Source: Rhodocyclaceae bacterium UBA5602
GTDB taxonomy: Bacteria; Pseudomonadota; Gammaproteobacteria; Burkholderiales; Rhodocyclaceae
Length of the DNA: 6,309 nucleotides
Assembly: GCA_002424865.1 (NCBI GenBank)
Contig: DILC01000056.1
Coordinates: 1 to 6,309, forward strand
Reading direction: 5' to 3'
Below the pieces are notes generated by a model, which worked only from the letters and a program-made list of their open reading frames with translations, was not told the origin of the DNA and made no database searches. The number at the start of each line of letters is the position of its first letter. The first letter of the stretch is position 1. The translations under genes were made by a program, and so were the position numbers. Below are positions 5,787 to 6,309 of the stretch, piece by piece.

Positions 5787-6309
5787 ATGTCATCGCAATG
5801 TGGAAGTAATTCAGGTAACTACACAGGTGTATCACCTGCTGTCTGGCCTGCGAAGGTGAATCAAATCCCAAAAGAGATTTTTGGGGATGAGGCGTTATTT
5901 GAAGAAGAACTGAAGAGGATTTTTTATGGCGACTGCTGGCACGCAGTCGGCCATGTTGCCGAAGTGCCGAACATAGGCGACTTTAAGACCTTTGATTTAG
6001 GTCGAGTGCCTTTGCTGATCGCGCGGGGCAAAGACAATATCGTGCGGGTGTTTTATAACACCTGTACGCACCGCGGCAATCAGCTGGAGACGTCGACCAG
6101 CGGTAATCGCAAAGAGTTTGAATGCCCCTATCACCGCTGGCTGTTTTCGCTGGAAGGCGCGCTGGCGGCTTGCCCCGGGTCGAAAGAATTCGCCCCGGAT
6201 TTCAAGCAGGAAAATTTCGGCCTGATGGAAGTGAAGAGCGAGCAGTTCCTGGGCCTCATCATGGTCACCATGGGCAAGAACACGCCGCCACTCACCGAGT
6301 GGATGGGGG
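5787..6309 (+). CDS. Third Rieske oxygenase alpha subunit, N-terminal part, cut by the right edge
   Basis: The first 174 codons of a large Rieske oxygenase subunit are present, starting at ATG 5787-5789 after AGAGGAGG (5775-5782) with a rather short four-base gap. The Rieske motif is complete: C93-x-H95 in NTCTHRGNQ and C113-x2-H116 in CPYHRWLF, 17 residues between. The catalytic iron domain lies beyond the window. The protein is clearly not a close copy of the other two: it has a longer N-terminus (about 30 residues before IFGDEALFEEELKRIFYGDCW), CPYHRW instead of CxYHGW, and little identity elsewhere. It sits 12 bases after the beta subunit and is surely in the same operon. It could be the alpha of a further two-component oxygenase, such as a hydroxylase for an aromatic acid or phenolic intermediate; the substrate cannot be named. 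Confidence 0.9.
   Translation, partial: MSSQCGSNSGNYTGVSPAVWPAKVNQIPKEIFGDEALFEEELKRIFYGDCWHAVGHVAEVPNIGDFKTFDLGRVPLLIARGKDNIVRVFYNTCTHRGNQLETSTSGNRKEFECPYHRWLFSLEGALAACPGSKEFAPDFKQENFGLMEVKSEQFLGLIMVTMGKNTPPLTEWMG

Overview
The window is a piece of an aromatic-hydrocarbon catabolic cluster from a Gram-negative bacterium, most likely a beta- or gammaproteobacterium. This rests on the gene families, on strong Shine-Dalgarno sites before every gene, on moderate base composition, and on resemblance (from memory, no search run) to the naphthalene/PAH and benzoate dioxygenase families of Proteobacteria. Two gene sets are transcribed away from each other from a gene-free stretch of about 490 bases near the middle.

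Leftward set (2464 down to 1): a GlcG/HbpS-type small protein, then a Rieske non-heme iron oxygenase large (alpha) subunit closely resembling naphthalene dioxygenase NahAc, then its small (beta) subunit resembling NahAd, then the first eight codons of another gene that runs off the left edge. Gaps are short (25, 61 and 41 bases), so this is probably one transcript.

Rightward set (2956 to 6309): a short-chain dehydrogenase resembling the benzoate/toluate cis-diol dehydrogenases BenD and XylL, then after a 118-base gap a second oxygenase alpha subunit, its beta subunit (overlapping it by 29 bases), and a third, more distant Rieske oxygenase alpha subunit cut off by the right edge.

How they would work together: each alpha/beta pair would form a terminal oxygenase that adds both atoms of O2 to an aromatic ring to give a cis-dihydrodiol, and the dehydrogenase would re-aromatise such a diol with NAD+ to a catechol-type product. 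No ferredoxin, ferredoxin reductase, ring-cleavage enzyme or regulator lies in the window, so electron supply and control must come from elsewhere. The two complete oxygenases keep all metal ligands but differ in pocket residues, which suggests division of labour between substrates. The central spacer has two back-to-back sigma70-like promoters, each with the -35 hexamer TTGACC and a 17-base spacer; the rightward one is overlapped by a perfect inverted repeat with LysR-type T-N11-A form.

I found no tRNA, rRNA, CRISPR array, transposase or insertion-sequence end.
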